Of a stretch of 64,000 nucleotides of DNA, positions 46,400 to 54,146 are shown one piece after another. This stretch comes from Thermus sp. 2.9 (lineage in GTDB: Bacteria > Deinococcota > Deinococci > Deinococcales > Thermaceae), in NCBI RefSeq assembly GCF_000794385.1, contig NZ_JTJB01000001.1:124001-188000 (forward strand), given 5' to 3'. Made by a program: the position numbers and the translations under genes. How positions within the stretch are numbered: the first letter of the stretch is position 1; every line of letters begins with the position of its first letter. Below the pieces are notes generated by a model, which made no database searches, was not told where the DNA came from, and saw only the letters and a program-made list of their open reading frames with translations.

Positions 46400-47500
46400 T
46401 TAGGCCAAGAGGAGCACGGGGTTTTCCAGGTAAAGGGCCACCCTTTCCAAAAGCTTCCGGGCCACGGGGGCTTCCAAGCCCGAGGCGGCCAGGACCCCTT
46501 CTGCGGAGAGGAAGAGGCTTGGCCGGCCCGTGTGGACCTCTTCCTCCCCGGCGAAGCAGAGGAGGCCCTCCCCCTCCTCGCCCCCTTCTTGCCGGAAGAG
46601 GGCGAGGAAGTTCCCCAAAGGCCTTAGCCCCACCACCCTCTCCCCCTCCAACCGGCCCAGGAGGGGCCTAAGGGGAAGCTCCAGTTCCGCCAGGGCCCGT
46701 TCCGCCCCTTTGAGCAAAAAGGGCAAGGGGTTTTCCGGCACCCCGTGGACCTGGGCGAAGGTTTTTAGGGCGTTTTGCAGGGAGGTGGGGTCAAGCCGGC
46801 GGCGGTAGACCCGAAGAAGGGTGGCCGCGGGGGCCACGGGGTTGGCGGCCGCGCCCAGGGTGGGGGCCACGGGGGGAGGGGGCGGGACCGGAACCGGGGC
46901 TTCTTCGGTCAGGAAGTCCTCCCCCGCCAAAAGTGTTTCGGGGACCGCTTCTTCCTCCGCCAGGAAGGCGGCGAGCTCTTCCTCCAGGGAACTTGGGGTC
47001 TCCGCAGGCTCCTTTTCCTCGGCCAAGAGGGCCTCGAGCTCCTCCTTCAAGGGGCTTGGTGCGGGCTCTTCCGGGGGAAGGACCAGGTCCTCCTCGAGGA
47101 CGGGGGGCGGTTCCTCCGCCACCTCCAGGGCCTCCTCCTCCAGGTCCAGCTCCAGGTCCATCTCTTCCAGGACCGGCTCCAGCTCCAAGGCCTCCTCTTC
47201 CAGCTCCTCCAACTGCACCGTGGGGGTTTTGGGAGGCTCGGGGAGGAGTTCTGAGAGGTCCACCCCTTCCTTCCCCAGGGCTTCCTGGGCCCGCTTGAGG
47301 TCTTCCTCCGGCAGGACGGGGGGCGGCTCCTCCGGCATGGGGGGCAGGTCCACCTCCCCCGCCATCACCTTGGCCAAAAAGGCCAGGATGTCCCGCTCCA
47401 CGATGGTCCCGTCGGGGCCCGTGCCTTGGAGGCGGCGCCAGTCTATGCCGTTCTCCTCGGCCAGCCGCCTTGCCAGGGGCGTGATCTTGGGTTCTTCCAT
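46400..47500 (-). CDS. E3-binding-domain protein with acidic linker and degenerate acyltransferase-like end
   Basis: Unusual 366-residue protein. Residues 3-45 (ITPLARRLAEENGIDWRRLQGTGPDGTIVERDILAFL) are a peripheral-subunit-binding (E3-binding) domain of 2-oxo-acid dehydrogenase E2. Residues 50-215 are a very acidic Glu/Pro/Leu linker. The end (220-366) has an E2-like stretch (VHGVPENPLPFLLKGAERALAELELPLRPLLG) but no HHxxxDG catalytic motif, and there is no lipoyl domain. It may tether dihydrolipoamide dehydrogenase without acyltransferase activity. Function unproven. ATG 47500 follows TATCAT by 9 bases. Confidence 0.7.
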   Translation of the reverse strand: MEEPKITPLARRLAEENGIDWRRLQGTGPDGTIVERDILAFLAKVMAGEVDLPPMPEEPPPVLPEEDLKRAQEALGKEGVDLSELLPEPPKTPTVQLEELEEEALELEPVLEEMDLELDLEEEALEVAEEPPPVLEEDLVLPPEEPAPSPLKEELEALLAEEKEPAETPSSLEEELAAFLAEEEAVPETLLAGEDFLTEEAPVPVPPPPPVAPTLGAAANPVAPAATLLRVYRRRLDPTSLQNALKTFAQVHGVPENPLPFLLKGAERALAELELPLRPLLGRLEGERVVGLRPLGNFLALFRQEGGEEGEGLLCFAGEEEVHTGRPSLFLSAEGVLAASGLEAPVARKLLERVALYLENPVLLLA

Positions 47501-47508
47501 CTTGGCCC

Positions 47509-47515
47509 TATGATA
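47509..47515. promoter_or_regulatory. Overlapping divergent -10 boxes
   Basis: TATGATA gives TATGAT on the plus strand (6 bases before GTG 47521) and TATCAT on the minus strand (9 bases before ATG 47500). The two share five positions. Confidence 0.6.
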
Positions 47516-47520
47516 ACAGG

Positions 47521-48591
47521 GTGGAAGCGCGTTTTGCCGAGCTTTTGGCCGAGTACTGCCTGGAGGCGGGCCCGGGAGAGACGGTTTTGGTGGAGGTGGA
47601 AACCCCGGCCCTTCCCCTCCTGCCTCACCTGAAGCGAACCCTGCTTCGGCGGGGGGCTTACCCCTTCTTCCGCCTGGCTTACCCCGGGGAGGGGCGGGAC
47701 TTCCTCCTCCACGGAGGGGCATGGTTGGAGCGGGTTCCCGAGGTGGAGTGGGCCCTTTACGAGAAGGCGGACAAGTTCCTTAAGGTCCTTTCCGCGGAGA
47801 ACCCCTTGGAGATGGCCTCCTTGGACCCAGAGCTTTCCCTAAAACACCAGCGGGCCTGGCGGCCCTTGCAGGAGGTGCGGCTTGGGAAGCGCTGGACCCT
47901 CACCCTCTACCCCACCGTGGGCTACGCTGTGGGGGCGGGGATGGGCACGGGGGAGTTCCGGGCGTACCTCGAGGGGGCCCTCTTCCTGGACCGGGAGGAC
48001 CCCGTGGCCGCCTGGCGGGACCTTTCCCGCTTCCAGGAGGGCTTGATCGCGCGGCTTGCCCAAGGGAAGGAACTCCGCATCCTAGCCCCGGGCACGGACC
48101 TCACCCTTTCCGTGGCGGGGAGGGTCTGGATCAACTCCGACGGGCGGCGGAACATGCCCTCGGGGGAGGTCTTCACCGCTCCCGTGGAGGACAGCGCCGA
48201 GGGCGAGGTGCGCTTCAACCTCCCCGCCTTCGTGGGGGGGCGGAGGGTGGAAGGGGTTTACCTCCGCTTTGCCCGGGGCGTGGTGGTGGAGGCCCGCGCT
48301 GAGGTGGGAGAGGACTACCTGCGAAGCGCCCTGGCCACGGACGAGGGGGCGAGGCGGCTTGGGGAGGTGGGAATCGGCACCAACTTCGGCCTCACCCGGC
48401 CCACGGGCCTCATCCTCCTGGACGAGAAGATGGGGGGCACGGTGCACCTGGCCTTGGGGCAAAGCTACCCGGAAACGGGGGGCAAGAACCGAAGCGCCCT
48501 CCACTGGGACCTGGTGCTTTCCCTGAAGGAAGGCCGGCTCCTCCTGGACGGCGAGCCCCTCCTGGCCGAGGGGCGCTTTGTGGGCCTCTAG
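47521..48591 (+). CDS. M29-family thermophilic aminopeptidase
   Basis: Two-metal aminopeptidase of the AmpT/AmpS family found in thermophiles. Metal-site region: EDSAEGEVRFN (Glu), GTNFGLTRPTGLILLDEKMGGTVHLALGQSYPETGG (Glu, His), SALHWDLV (His/Asp), and IDTGRRNMPSGEVFTAP-like segment INSDGRRNMPSGEVFTAP. 356 residues. Family members are usually about 410, so the N-terminus is short or the start is further in. Confidence 0.85.
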   Translation: MEARFAELLAEYCLEAGPGETVLVEVETPALPLLPHLKRTLLRRGAYPFFRLAYPGEGRDFLLHGGAWLERVPEVEWALYEKADKFLKVLSAENPLEMASLDPELSLKHQRAWRPLQEVRLGKRWTLTLYPTVGYAVGAGMGTGEFRAYLEGALFLDREDPVAAWRDLSRFQEGLIARLAQGKELRILAPGTDLTLSVAGRVWINSDGRRNMPSGEVFTAPVEDSAEGEVRFNLPAFVGGRRVEGVYLRFARGVVVEARAEVGEDYLRSALATDEGARRLGEVGIGTNFGLTRPTGLILLDEKMGGTVHLALGQSYPETGGKNRSALHWDLVLSLKEGRLLLDGEPLLAEGRFVGL

Positions 48592-49358
48592 AGGTCCTTC
48601 CGCTCAAAGAGGAGGGCCGCCAGGAAGGCGAAGCCCAGGGTGTAGATGAGAAGGAGGGAAAGCCCAAGCCCCGCCGCCTGGGGCCGCAGGTGTAGGTCCA
48701 AATAGGTGGTGAGGAGGAAGGGCGTTAGGGCGGGGAAGGCCACCAGGAGGCGCATGAGGAGCAGGGTGGCCACCGCCGCCAGGGCGCTTGCCGTGGTGGA
48801 GAGGAAGAGGGTCCCGTAAAGGAGGGCCAAGGCGGCCAGGGGCACGAGGACCGCCCCCGCCAGGAGGTGCGCCCGGAGGAGTTCCCCTAGGGCTTCCCCC
48901 GGGGTGAGGAGCCCGGTGCCGGCAAACCCCCCTTCCCCCAGGCCCGTGCCGCCGAAGAAGGGGCCAAACCCGTGGGGTAGGCCCGCCAGGAGGCTTCCCA
49001 GGAAGCTCGCCGCCAGGAGGACGAAGGGGTAGAGGAGGACGGCGAGGAGCTTGCTCAGGAGGAGGAGGCTTCGGGGAAGGGGCCTGAGGAGGAGGGTCTT
49101 GAGCGTGCCCTGGGCCACCTCGCTTCCCAAGGACTCGCTCGCCGCCATGACCACCAGGAAGGGGAAGAGAAACTCCATCCCCGCCAGGAGGCTCAAGGAG
49201 ACCACCTGCCACCCCGAGGCCAGGACCAGGCCGTAGACCTCCTTGAGCCCGGGGGCCAGGGCCCAGAGGAAGGGGAGGAGGAAGGCGAAAACGAGCCCCA
49301 GGGCCACGGAACGCAACCGGAAAAGTTTGTAAAGTTCAAAGAAAAAGAGCCTAAGCAT
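48588..49358 (-). CDS. ABC-2 type transporter permease
   Basis: 256-residue six-helix permease, start MLRLFFFELYKLFRLRSVALGL. The EVAQGTLKTLLLRPLPRSLLLLSKLLAVLL segment is the usual N-terminal coupling helix. It overlaps the ATPase stop by 8 bases. Stop shares CTAG with the aminopeptidase. Its partner ATPase is cut by an IS, so function is doubtful. Confidence 0.85.
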   Translation of the reverse strand: MLRLFFFELYKLFRLRSVALGLVFAFLLPFLWALAPGLKEVYGLVLASGWQVVSLSLLAGMEFLFPFLVVMAASESLGSEVAQGTLKTLLLRPLPRSLLLLSKLLAVLLYPFVLLAASFLGSLLAGLPHGFGPFFGGTGLGEGGFAGTGLLTPGEALGELLRAHLLAGAVLVPLAALALLYGTLFLSTTASALAAVATLLLMRLLVAFPALTPFLLTTYLDLHLRPQAAGLGLSLLLIYTLGFAFLAALLFERKDL

Positions 49359-50286
49359 GCTTCACCCGCTCCTGGTAGTAGCTCCTGAGGTCAAAGCGCT
49401 CGGCATGGAGGGCCTTCACCCGGTAGCCCTCCGCGAGGAGGGCCTTGAGCGCCGCTTCCGGGTTCCCCTCAAAGAGGATGGCGCCCCCCTGGAGCCGCGC
49501 CTGGGCCACCTGGGGGAGGGTCTTGAGGAGGGCCAAGGCCCCTTCCAAAGGGTGGGCCTCGAGGCGGTACACCTCCCGCCCGGAAAGCGCCACCTCGTCC
49601 AAAAGCCTTCCCCCGCCCAGGATCCCCACCTTGTGGGCGTACTGGCTCACCTCCTGGAGGTGGTGGGTGGAGAGGAGGACCGCCACCCCTTCCTGGGAAA
49701 GCTCCTTTAGGAGGCCGTGGACGAGCTCCACCCCTTCCGGGTCTAGGCCGCTGGTGGGCTCGTCCAGGATCAGGACCTTGGGCCGGTGGAGGATGGCCGC
49801 CGCCAGGCCCAGGCGCTGCCGTTGCCCCAAGGAGTAGCTTCCCACCTTCTGGTCCGCCACCGCCAGAAGCTTCAGGCGGGCCAGTACCTCGCCGATGCGC
49901 CCTTCCTCCCTCACCCCGGCCAAGTAGGCCTGCAGGTGGAGGTTCTCCCGCCCCGTGAGGTAGGGGTAGAAAGCGGCGGGCGCCTCTACCACCGCCCCCA
50001 GGTGGCGCCGGGCCGCGGGGTTTTTGTGCACGTCCTCCCCCAAAAGGATCGCCCGCCCTTCCGTGGGGAAGGCCAGGCCCGTCACCAGGCGGATCAGGGT
50101 GGTCTTGCCCGAGCCGTTGGGGCCCGCCAGGGCGTAGACCTCCCCCGGGGCCACCGTGAGGCTCACCCTTTCCAAGACGGGCTTGCGCCCGTAGCGCTTG
50201 CTCACGCCCTCTGAACCCGGACAGACACATATGAGACTGGACGAGTAAAAATGTGGGGACCACTCCAAGAGAGAGGAGGTCCCCAC
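49351..50286 (-). CDS. ABC transporter ATP-binding protein, start removed by IS insertion
   Basis: ATPase for the permease that follows. Walker A GPNGSGKTTLIRL, signature YSLGQRQRLGLAAAI, Walker B VLILDEPTSGLD and THHLQEVSQ are intact. Native sequence begins near residue 28 (EGVSKRYGRKPVLERV); before that the frame runs into the IS (GTG 50286). The true start is beyond the IS: minus strand ATG 51373 encodes MEALRLEG, which joins exactly to GVSKRYG when the IS and one CCCTC copy are removed. Remaining expression would need an IS-borne start, or GTG 50205. Confidence 0.85.
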   Translation of the reverse strand: MGTSSLLEWSPHFYSSSLICVCPGSEGVSKRYGRKPVLERVSLTVAPGEVYALAGPNGSGKTTLIRLVTGLAFPTEGRAILLGEDVHKNPAARRHLGAVVEAPAAFYPYLTGRENLHLQAYLAGVREEGRIGEVLARLKLLAVADQKVGSYSLGQRQRLGLAAAILHRPKVLILDEPTSGLDPEGVELVHGLLKELSQEGVAVLLSTHHLQEVSQYAHKVGILGGGRLLDEVALSGREVYRLEAHPLEGALALLKTLPQVAQARLQGGAILFEGNPEAALKALLAEGYRVKALHAERFDLRSYYQERVKHA

Positions 50287-51350
50287 GGATGCAGCTTACC
50301 ACGGTTGGCAAAGAGGTTTTGCGGGGAGCGCGGAAGGCCCGGGAACTCCAAGAGGCCGGGGCCGGCGATCCCACGGTTCAGGACCGCTTACGGAAGCTCA
50401 AACAGGTGGAGGCGCTCAGGAAATACCGGGTGGGCTGGCCCGAGATCCAGGAGCTTTTGGGGATCAGCCGGGCCACCTATTACCGCTGGCGGAAACGCCT
50501 CAAGGAAGAGGGCCTTGCCGGTCTTAAGCCTCGGTCAAGACGTCCTCAGCGCTTGCGGCGGAGGATTTACTGGTCTTCCGATCTGCTGATCCGGGTGGAA
50601 GCCCTAAGGAAGGAGAACCCCACCTGGGGCCGCTGGCCGATTTGGCTGACCCTAAGGAAGGAGGGCTTTGCGGTGAGCGAGCGCACCGTGGGGCGGATCC
50701 TGGCCTACCTGGAAGGGAGCGGACGCGTGGAGAGCGTGGCCAGTTTTTTGGCCAGGAGGGGAAGGGGAAAGGGAAGGGGAAGGCCAAGGAGGCCCTATGC
50801 GCAAAGGAAGCCCAAGGGATACGAGGTGGGTCACCCTGGCGACCTTATCCAGGTGGATACCCTCACCGTGACCCTGGGTCCTGGGGAGAGGATCCAGCAC
50901 TTCTCGGCCGTCGACCTCTTCACCCGTTTCTCCCTTGCGGAAGTCCACACCCGAGCCACGGCCAACCTGGCGGCCAGCTTTCTTGCCCGCCTGATGGTGC
51001 GAGCGCCTTTTCCTATTCGTGCGGTGCAGGTGGATGGGGGCAGCGAGTTTATGTCCGATTTTGAGGAGGCCTGTGAACGTTTGGGCGTTAAGCTCTTCGT
51101 TCTTCCTCCGAGGAGCCCCAAGCTCAATGGTCACGTGGAGCGGATGCAGCGGACCTTTAGGGATGAGTTCTACACACGGCCGTTGCCTTCACAGATCCCC
51201 GAGCTCCAAAGGGAGCTTGACGCCTACCTGGACCACTACAACCGCCGGCGACCCCACCAGGCCTTGGGGGGCCTGGCCCCTTTAGAGTACCTGGCTAGAA
51301 TACGGGGGGAGGCGGTCCCCACAGAGTCTCAAATGTGTTGACCGACTACA
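50212..51350 (+). mobile_element. IS481-like insertion sequence, 1139 bp
   Basis: Ends are imperfect inverted repeats starting TGAACCCGGACAGACACAT (left) and TGTAGTCGGTCAACACAT (right, reverse strand), continuing with a shared TGAGACT and then TGTGGGGACC, with a 13-base insertion on the left. Flanked by a 5-bp direct repeat CCCTC (50207-50211 and 51351-51355). One transposase gene. GTGGGGACC/GGTCCCCAC also makes an internal hairpin (50251-50286) before the transposase start. Insertion site is codon 7-8 of the ABC ATPase gene. Confidence 0.88.
50289..51341 (+). CDS. IS481-like DDE transposase
   Basis: Transposase of 350 residues. An N-terminal helix-turn-helix (GWPEIQELLGISRATYYRWRKRLKEEGLAGLKPRSRRP, about 45-80) is followed by an integrase core with the DDE triad: Asp in LIQVDTLTV, Asp in VQVDGGSEFMSD, Glu in NGHVERMQRTFRDEFY. 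All three are present and the frame is intact, so the element may be active. Ribosome site GGAGGT is 8 bases before ATG 50289. Confidence 0.93.
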   Translation: MQLTTVGKEVLRGARKARELQEAGAGDPTVQDRLRKLKQVEALRKYRVGWPEIQELLGISRATYYRWRKRLKEEGLAGLKPRSRRPQRLRRRIYWSSDLLIRVEALRKENPTWGRWPIWLTLRKEGFAVSERTVGRILAYLEGSGRVESVASFLARRGRGKGRGRPRRPYAQRKPKGYEVGHPGDLIQVDTLTVTLGPGERIQHFSAVDLFTRFSLAEVHTRATANLAASFLARLMVRAPFPIRAVQVDGGSEFMSDFEEACERLGVKLFVLPPRSPKLNGHVERMQRTFRDEFYTRPLPSQIPELQRELDAYLDHYNRRRPHQALGGLAPLEYLARIRGEAVPTESQMC

Positions 51351-51373
51351 CCCTCTAGCCTCAGGGCTTCCAT
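51351..51373 (-). pseudogene. Detached first codons of the IS-split ABC ATPase gene
   Basis: Minus-strand ATG 51373 followed by codons for EALRLEG, then the CCCTC target duplication and the IS end. With the IS deleted it reads MEALRLEGVSKRYGRK, a normal ABC ATPase start. Confidence 0.8.
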
Positions 51374-51379
51374 GGGTGC

Positions 51380-51386
51380 TATACTA
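51380..51386. promoter_or_regulatory. Overlapping -10 boxes: SRP RNA (+) and former ABC ATPase promoter (-)
   Basis: TATACTA reads TATACT on the plus strand (with upstream TG, an extended -10, 6 bases before the SRP RNA) and TAGTAT on the minus strand (7 bases before ATG 51373). The minus-strand promoter now serves only seven codons and the IS. Confidence 0.65.
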
Positions 51387-51391
51387 CCCAA

Positions 51392-51491
51392 GCCCCCGGT
51401 CCAGCGCGGCGGGCCGGGCGTGAACCGGGTCAGGTCCGGAAGGAAGCAGCCCTAAGCGCCCAGGTCCGGGTGCCGCTGGGTAGCCGGGGGC
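51392..51491 (+). ncRNA. ffs: Signal recognition particle RNA (4.5S, small bacterial type)
   Basis: The conserved SRP domain IV core GTCAGGTCCGGAAGGAAGCA (about 51430-51449) with its GGAA tetraloop and asymmetric loops is clear, including the downstream AGCAGCCCTAAG side. The ends GCCCCCGG (51392) and CCGGGGGC (51491) pair, giving a single 100-nt hairpin without an Alu domain. It scaffolds Ffh for membrane protein targeting. Confidence 0.95.
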
Positions 51492-51494
51492 GAG

Positions 51495-51515
51495 TTATCC
51501 ACAGGGTTATCCACA
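51495..51515 (+). promoter_or_regulatory. Two perfect DnaA boxes in tandem
   Basis: TTATCCACA at 51495-51503 and again at 51507-51515, same strand, 12 bases start to start. This is the exact consensus DnaA site. They lie just after the SRP RNA gene and before the caiB terminator. Confidence 0.7.
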
Positions 51516-51546
51516 GCCGTCCACGCCCTTGGCCAGAGGTTCTTGT

Positions 51547-51575
51547 GAAAAAAGCGCCCTTCCGAAGGGCGCTTT
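51547..51575 (-). terminator. Terminator of caiB (bidirectional)
   Basis: AAAGCGCCCT / AGGGCGCTTT stem (51551-51575), with TTTTTTC on the minus strand after the stem. A weaker T-rich tail (CCTTTA) follows on the plus strand and could also end SRP RNA read-through. Confidence 0.8.
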
Positions 51576-51578
51576 CCT

Positions 51579-52780
51579 TTACCCTTCTCGCCGCTTGGCC
51601 ACCCGGGCGGCGCCCATTTCCACAAGGCGGCATACCTCCTCGGGGGTGTACCCCGCTTCCAAGAGGACGGCCTCCGTGTGCTCGCCCAAAAGGGGTGGGG
51701 GGTGGGGGGCCTGGCGGGGGTGCGGGAGAGGAAGCGCAAGGGGTTGGCCAGGGTGGGGAGGGTCCCCAAAAGGGGATGTTCCAGGGTCCAGACCGCTCCC
51801 CGGGCCTGCGCCTGGGGGTCCTGGAAGGCCTCGGCCAGGTCGTTCACCGGGGCGGCGGGGATGCCCGCCTCCTTGAGCCGCTCCAGCCAGTGGGCCCGGG
51901 GGCGGGTGCGGAGCACCTGGGCCAGGGTTCTTTCCACCTCCTCCCGCCCTTCCACGCGGCTCGGGTTGGTGGGGAAGCGCGCCGCCAAATGGGGAAGCTC
52001 TAAGACCTGGCAAAGCCTCCCAAACTGCTCGTCGTTCCCCACGGCGAGGACCAGCCACCCGTCCGCCGCCGGGAAGGCCCCGTAGGGGACGATCTGGGCG
52101 TGGGCGTTGCCAAGCCTTTGTGGGGGTCTTCCCGTGAGAAGGTAGCTTTCCCCCAGATTGACCAGGGCGAAGAGGCCCACGTCAAAGAGGGAGAGGTCCA
52201 CGTGCTGGCCCACGCCGCTTCGCTCCCTTTCCCAAAGGGCGGTGAGCACGGCCACCGCCCCCATCATCCCCGTCATCACGTCAATCCAGGCCACCCCCAC
52301 CTTCATGGGGGGGCCTTGGGGCTCCCCAGTGACGGACATGATGCCGGTGTAGCCCTGAAGGGCGGCGTCGTAGCCAGGTTCCTTGGCCCGGGGCCCGGTG
52401 TGGCCGAAACCGGTGAGGGAGAGGTAGACGAGCCTGGGGTTCAGGGCCTTTAAGCTTTCGTAGTCCAGGCCGTAGCGGGCGAGGTCCCCTGTTTTGTAGT
52501 TTTCCACCAGCACGTCCGCCCCCTGGGCCAGGCGCCGCACCGCCTCCTGGCCTTCTTTGCGCTTCAGGTCCAGGACCACGCTTTTCTTGCCCCGGTTCAC
52601 CGAGAGGAAATAGGCGCTTTCCCCCGCGGCGAAGGGGGGGCCCCAGCCTCGAGTCTCGTCCCCCCAAGGGGGTTCCACCTTGATGACCTCCGCGCCCAAA
52701 TCGGCCAGGATCATGGTGCAAAGGGGCCCCGCAAGCACGCGGGAAAGGTCCAGGACCTTGATGCCGGAAAGGGGTCCCAT
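51579..52780 (-). pseudogene. CaiB/BaiF-type CoA transferase, broken by a 1-base frameshift
   Basis: Class III CoA transferase. MGPLSGIKVLDLSRVLAGPLCTMILADLGAEVIKVEPP start, the active Asp in PGYDAALQGYTGIMSVTG, and PYGAFPAADGWLVLAVGNDEQF. The frame is good to about residue 358 (NPLRFLSRTPARPP), then the expected end PLLGEHTEAVLLEAGYTPEEVCRL is in another frame. The slip is within the G-runs 51692-51709 (G4, G6, G6 on the plus strand); one more base restores 400 residues. Uncorrected, translation runs on through the terminator, DnaA boxes and SRP RNA region. ATG 52780 is 6 bases after TAGGAT. Confidence 0.83.
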
Positions 52781-52786
52781 GGGGGC

Positions 52787-52804
52787 ATCCTAACCCTTTA
52801 TAGT
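52787..52804. promoter_or_regulatory. Divergent leaderless promoters (caiB / permease)
   Basis: TAGGAT on the minus strand (52792-52787), 6 bases from ATG 52780, and TATAGT on the plus strand (52799-52804), 6 bases from GTG 52811. Confidence 0.6.
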
Positions 52805-52810
52805 GGGGGC

Positions 52811-53596
52811 GTGGGCCGCTTCCTCAAGCACCTTTTCGTCTTCGCCGTCCTCCTTTTCATCGCCCTCCCCTTCCTCTGGATGGCCTACGCCGCCTTCATG
52901 CCCAAGGAGGCGGTGTACTCGGGGGAGCTTTTCTCCCGGGTGGGCTTCAGCCTGGAAAACGTCCGCGCCCTGGCCAAGGAGGGTTTCTGGGATCGGCTTC
53001 TCTTCTCCTTGGGCCTCTCCGCGGGCGTGGTGGCCCTGCAGCTTTTCACCGCCCTTTTGGCCGCTTACGCCCTCCGAGCGGGGCTTGGGCTTTTGCCCTT
53101 TTACCTTTTTCTCATGGCGGTGCCGGCGGAGCTCCTTCTGGTCCCCCTTTACGGCGTTCTCCAGGGGCTTGGCCTTTTGGATACCCTTTTCGCCCTGGTT
53201 CTTCCCTTCGCCGCCAGTCCCTTTGTCATCTATCTGGTCTACCAGGCCATGCGGGGGGTGCCGGAGGAGCTTTTGGAGGCGGCCTGGCTGGATGGGGCGG
53301 GGCATAGGGTGCTCCTCTTCCACATCCTCTTCCCCTTGGTTCGGCCCACCTTGGTGGCTGCGGGGGTGCTCGCCTTCGCCGCCCACTGGAACCTGGTCCT
53401 TTACCCCAGGGTGGTGGTTTCGGACCCGAGGCTTTGGACGCTCCAGACCTGGCTCACCGACCTGCAGCGCAAGTACCCCACGGACTGGGGCCTCCTCTCG
53501 GCGGCGGCCCTTTTGAGCGTCCTGCCCATCGCCCTTTTGTACCTCCTTTTTGAGCGGCGGGTGGTGGCCACCTTTGAGGAGGGGCTAAAGGGCTGA
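52811..53596 (+). CDS. Orphan sugar-type ABC transporter permease (MalG-like)
   Basis: Six-helix inner-membrane permease of 261 residues. The EAA loop PEELLEAAWLDGAGHRVLLFHILFPLVRPTL, ending about 65 residues before the C-terminus, and the C-terminal RRVVATFEEGLKG are those of carbohydrate CUT1 permeases of the MalG side. No binding protein, MalF-type partner or ATPase is near, so its complex must be encoded elsewhere or it is a relic. Confidence 0.85.
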   Translation: MGRFLKHLFVFAVLLFIALPFLWMAYAAFMPKEAVYSGELFSRVGFSLENVRALAKEGFWDRLLFSLGLSAGVVALQLFTALLAAYALRAGLGLLPFYLFLMAVPAELLLVPLYGVLQGLGLLDTLFALVLPFAASPFVIYLVYQAMRGVPEELLEAAWLDGAGHRVLLFHILFPLVRPTLVAAGVLAFAAHWNLVLYPRVVVSDPRLWTLQTWLTDLQRKYPTDWGLLSAAALLSVLPIALLYLLFERRVVATFEEGLKG

Positions 53597-53628
53597 GGTG
53601 CTATCCTGAGGGCGAGGGGTGAAAACGC

Positions 53629-54146
53629 ATGCGGGCCCTACTTGCGGGGCTGCTTCTCTTCTTGGCGGGGTGCCTGCCCGTGGCGGTGTTGCGGGACCCG
53701 GAGCCAGTGCGGGGGGTGGCCTTCAGCGTGGGAGGGAGCCTCTTCCCCAGCCTTTCCCCGGGGAGCCAGTACCCGGTTTGGGCCTTGCCCTACGTGGCCT
53801 TGGCCCAAGGGGACGGGCGGTGGGAGTGGAACCTTTCCCTCCAGTGGAGCCTGCGCCTGGGGGGCAAGGTGGCCTTGGCGGAGGGGTTTAGCCTGGACGG
53901 CGGCCTAAGCCTGTGGCCTTCCGGGGAGGGACAGCGGGCTTTTAGCGCCGATCTGGGCCTTCTCCTGGGCGGGGGGGGTGGTACCTTTCCCCTCGAGGCC
54001 ACCTGGCCTTGGACTGGGACGGCAACCTGGGCCTGGCCCCCCAGCTGAGCCTGGGGTACAGGGGGGAAGGCTGGCTTTTGGAGGTGGGCTACGGACCCTT
54101 CAGCCCTTACCTCGCCTTGGGCCTTCGCTTTCAAAGCGTGCCCTGA
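53629..54146 (+). pseudogene. Outer-surface lipoprotein, broken by a 1-base frameshift
   Basis: Signal peptide with lipobox LAGC (MRALLAGLLLFLAGCLPV), then beta-rich sequence of alternating polar/hydrophobic residues and aromatic ends typical of a small outer-membrane barrel or surface protein. At the G8 run 53971-53978 the frame changes: LDWDGNLGLAPQLSLGYRGE and a terminal ALGLRFQ-type strand are in another frame. G9 would restore about 172 residues ending at TGA 54144. Otherwise it ends at 54048. Family not recognised. Extended -10 TGC-TATCCT at 53602-53607. Confidence 0.6.

Noticed and set aside
51495-51515. Replication origin
   Set aside because: Only two DnaA boxes, no AT-rich unwinding region and no dnaA, dnaN or other origin neighbours.
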